A model generated the notes under the pieces. It ran no database searches. It worked only from the letters and a program-made list of their open reading frames with translations, and had not been told where the DNA came from. A stretch of 64,000 bases of DNA from Pseudomonas sp. Q1-7 (GTDB taxonomy: Bacteria > Pseudomonadota > Gammaproteobacteria > Pseudomonadales > Pseudomonadaceae), in contig NZ_CP116304.1 in assembly GCF_028010285.1 (NCBI RefSeq), forward strand, positions 1,690,501 through 1,754,500. The letters are read 5' to 3'. Each line of letters starts with the position of its first letter. Within the stretch, counting starts at the first letter, position 1. Made by a program: the position numbers and the translations under genes. Shown one piece after another: positions 63,072-64,000 of this stretch.

Positions 63072-63151
63072 GCGAATGAATTCGCCCCCACAGGAAATGC
63101 ACGCACCTTGTGGGGGCGAATTCATTCGCGAAGGGTCGCGCAGCGGCCCCT
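63072..63151. repeat. long perfect palindrome between convergent pdxJ and cmoB
   Basis: A 21-base perfect inverted repeat (63072 to 63092 and 63109 to 63129, arms starting GCGAATGAATTCGCC) with a 16-base loop. The right arm continues in 40 bases shared, with four differences, with 5685 to 5724. A dispersed Pseudomonas repeat that probably terminates both genes. Confidence 0.8.
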
Positions 63152-63157
63152 TTCAGG

Positions 63158-64000
63158 TCAGGGCTTGCGTGCGATCAACACGGCCCGCGCCGGCGCCGGC
63201 AGGCCCTCGATGGTGCGGCTGTGGTCGGCGGGGTCGAGGAATTCGGGCAGGGACTGGAAGCGCATCCAGTCCGTGCTGCGCTGCTCTTCCACGCTGGTGT
63301 AGCTGACGTCCACGCAGCGGACATCCACGTAGCCCGCGCGGCGCAACCAGAGTTCCAGCGCGGGCACCGAGGGCAGGAACCAGACGTTGCGCATCTGCGC
63401 GTAGCGGTCCTCGGGCACCAGCACCTGCTGGGCGTCGCCTTCCACCACCAGGGTTTCCAGCACGAGCTCGCCGCCCCGGCGCAGGCAGTCCTTGAGGTCC
63501 AGGAGGTGGTCGATGGGCGAGCGGCGATGATAGAGCACGCCCATGGAGAAGACGGTATCGAAGCCTTCCAGCTTCGGCGGCAGTTCCTCCAGCGCCAGGG
63601 GCAGGTGCCAGGCGGGGAGGTCGGGCAGGAAGCGCTTCATGGCCAGGAACTGGCAGAAGAACAGCCAGTTGGGGTCGACGCCCACCACCGCGTCGGCACC
63701 GGCGCCGAGCATGCGCCATTGGTAGTAGCCGTTACCGCAGCCCACGTCCAGCACGCGACGGCCGCGCAGGTCGAGATGGGGTGCTACCCGCGCCCATTTC
63801 CAGTCGGAGCGCCATTCGGTATCGATGTGCACGCCGAACAGTTCGAAGGGGCCCTTGCGCCATGGGATCAGACCCTGCAGCGCGGTCTTCAACGCCGCAC
63901 GCGTGGCGTCATCGCAGGGGCCATCGAGCAGGAAGCGCTGGGCCAATTCCACCTGCTGCGGTTGCAACGGCGGTAGGGCCTCGACCGCAGCGCCCCACCG
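63158..64000 (-). CDS. cmoB: tRNA U34 carboxymethyltransferase CmoB (N-terminus outside window)
   Basis: The frame ends at 63158 and is open to the window edge, giving about 281 residues. The usual CmoB has about 320, so about 40 are outside. The methyltransferase motif [15 protein letters not shown] and the CmoB-specific [18 protein letters not shown] are present. It transfers a carboxymethyl group from carboxy-SAM to hydroxyuridine-34 of tRNA. The TTG at 63967 is not regarded as the start because the open frame continues in a plausible sequence (ALPPLQPQQ). Confidence 0.9.
   Translation of the reverse strand, partial: RWGAAVEALPPLQPQQVELAQRFLLDGPCDDATRAALKTALQGLIPWRKGPFELFGVHIDTEWRSDWKWARVAPHLDLRGRRVLDVGCGNGYYQWRMLGAGADAVVGVDPNWLFFCQFLAMKRFLPDLPAWHLPLALEELPPKLEGFDTVFSMGVLYHRRSPIDHLLDLKDCLRRGGELVLETLVVEGDAQQVLVPEDRYAQMRNVWFLPSVPALELWLRRAGYVDVRCVDVSYTSVEEQRSTDWMRFQSLPEFLDPADHSRTIEGLPAPARAVLIARKP

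Noticed and set aside
1-64000. CRISPR arrays, tRNA or rRNA genes and complete insertion sequences
   Set aside because: I found no regularly spaced repeats, no tRNA-like cloverleaf or CCA-ended segment, and no transposase frame. Short tRNA-like or small RNA genes could still be missed by eye.

Overview
The window is chromosomal DNA of a high-GC Pseudomonas. The stretch from about 30.5 kb to the right end has, as I remember it, the gene order of P. aeruginosa PAO1 PA0743 to PA0773: valine-type acyl-CoA operon, araC, HDOD gene, ung, abrB/tctABC/opdH, tctDE, ygfZ, sdhE, nadB, algU-mucA-mucB-mucD, lepA, lepB, rnc, era, recO, pdxJ. The window also has a cellulose operon that P. aeruginosa lacks, and it has no mucC. 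It is therefore a Pseudomonas outside P. aeruginosa itself. I cannot name the species. I saw no rRNA, tRNA, CRISPR array, prophage or complete insertion sequence.

Left part (1 to 5.5 kb): the 3' end of argG, gloA, a GAF protein with a degenerate GGDEF domain, modB-modC without modA but with a ModE-like palindrome in front, and a membrane diguanylate cyclase on the minus strand.

5.8 to 14.1 kb, minus strand: an operon that would usually be annotated as urea carboxylase with 'urea carboxylase-associated' proteins. Its leader carries a clear guanidine-I (ykkC) riboswitch and a -24/-12 (sigma-54) promoter. I read it as a guanidine import and assimilation operon: binding protein, permease, ATPase, two DUF1989 carboxyguanidine deiminase subunits and a biotin-dependent guanidine carboxylase. 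Allophanate hydrolase, the expected last enzyme, is not in the window. The carboxylase gene carries an in-frame REP-like palindrome in an interdomain linker.

14.3 to 30.4 kb: a Tyr/Arg-rich lipoprotein, a small conserved protein of unknown function, and a complete wssABCDEFGHI operon for acetylated cellulose, with translationally coupled genes. WssA has a BcsR-like N-terminal segment. The AT-rich leader carries a tandem 22-bp direct repeat. BcsA/WssB has a PilZ domain, so the diguanylate cyclases on the left are possible c-di-GMP sources.

30.5 to 37.1 kb: an operon encoding all five steps from isobutyryl-CoA to propionyl-CoA, divergent from an AraC-type regulator. An 11-bp direct repeat with 21-bp spacing lies between them. 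The middle enoyl-CoA hydratase corresponds by position to P. aeruginosa DspI. Then come an HDOD protein, ung, a DUF6279 lipoprotein, and the opdH-tctC-tctB-tctA-abrB tricarboxylate uptake operon with divergent tctDE.

47.5 to 64 kb: an orphan solute-binding protein, a second HDOD protein, ygfZ, sdhE-cptA, nadB, the algU envelope-stress operon with two AlgU-type promoters, then lepA, lepB, a DUF4845 gene, rnc, era, recO, pdxJ and the 3' part of cmoB. Dispersed palindromic repeats sit in many intergenic gaps.
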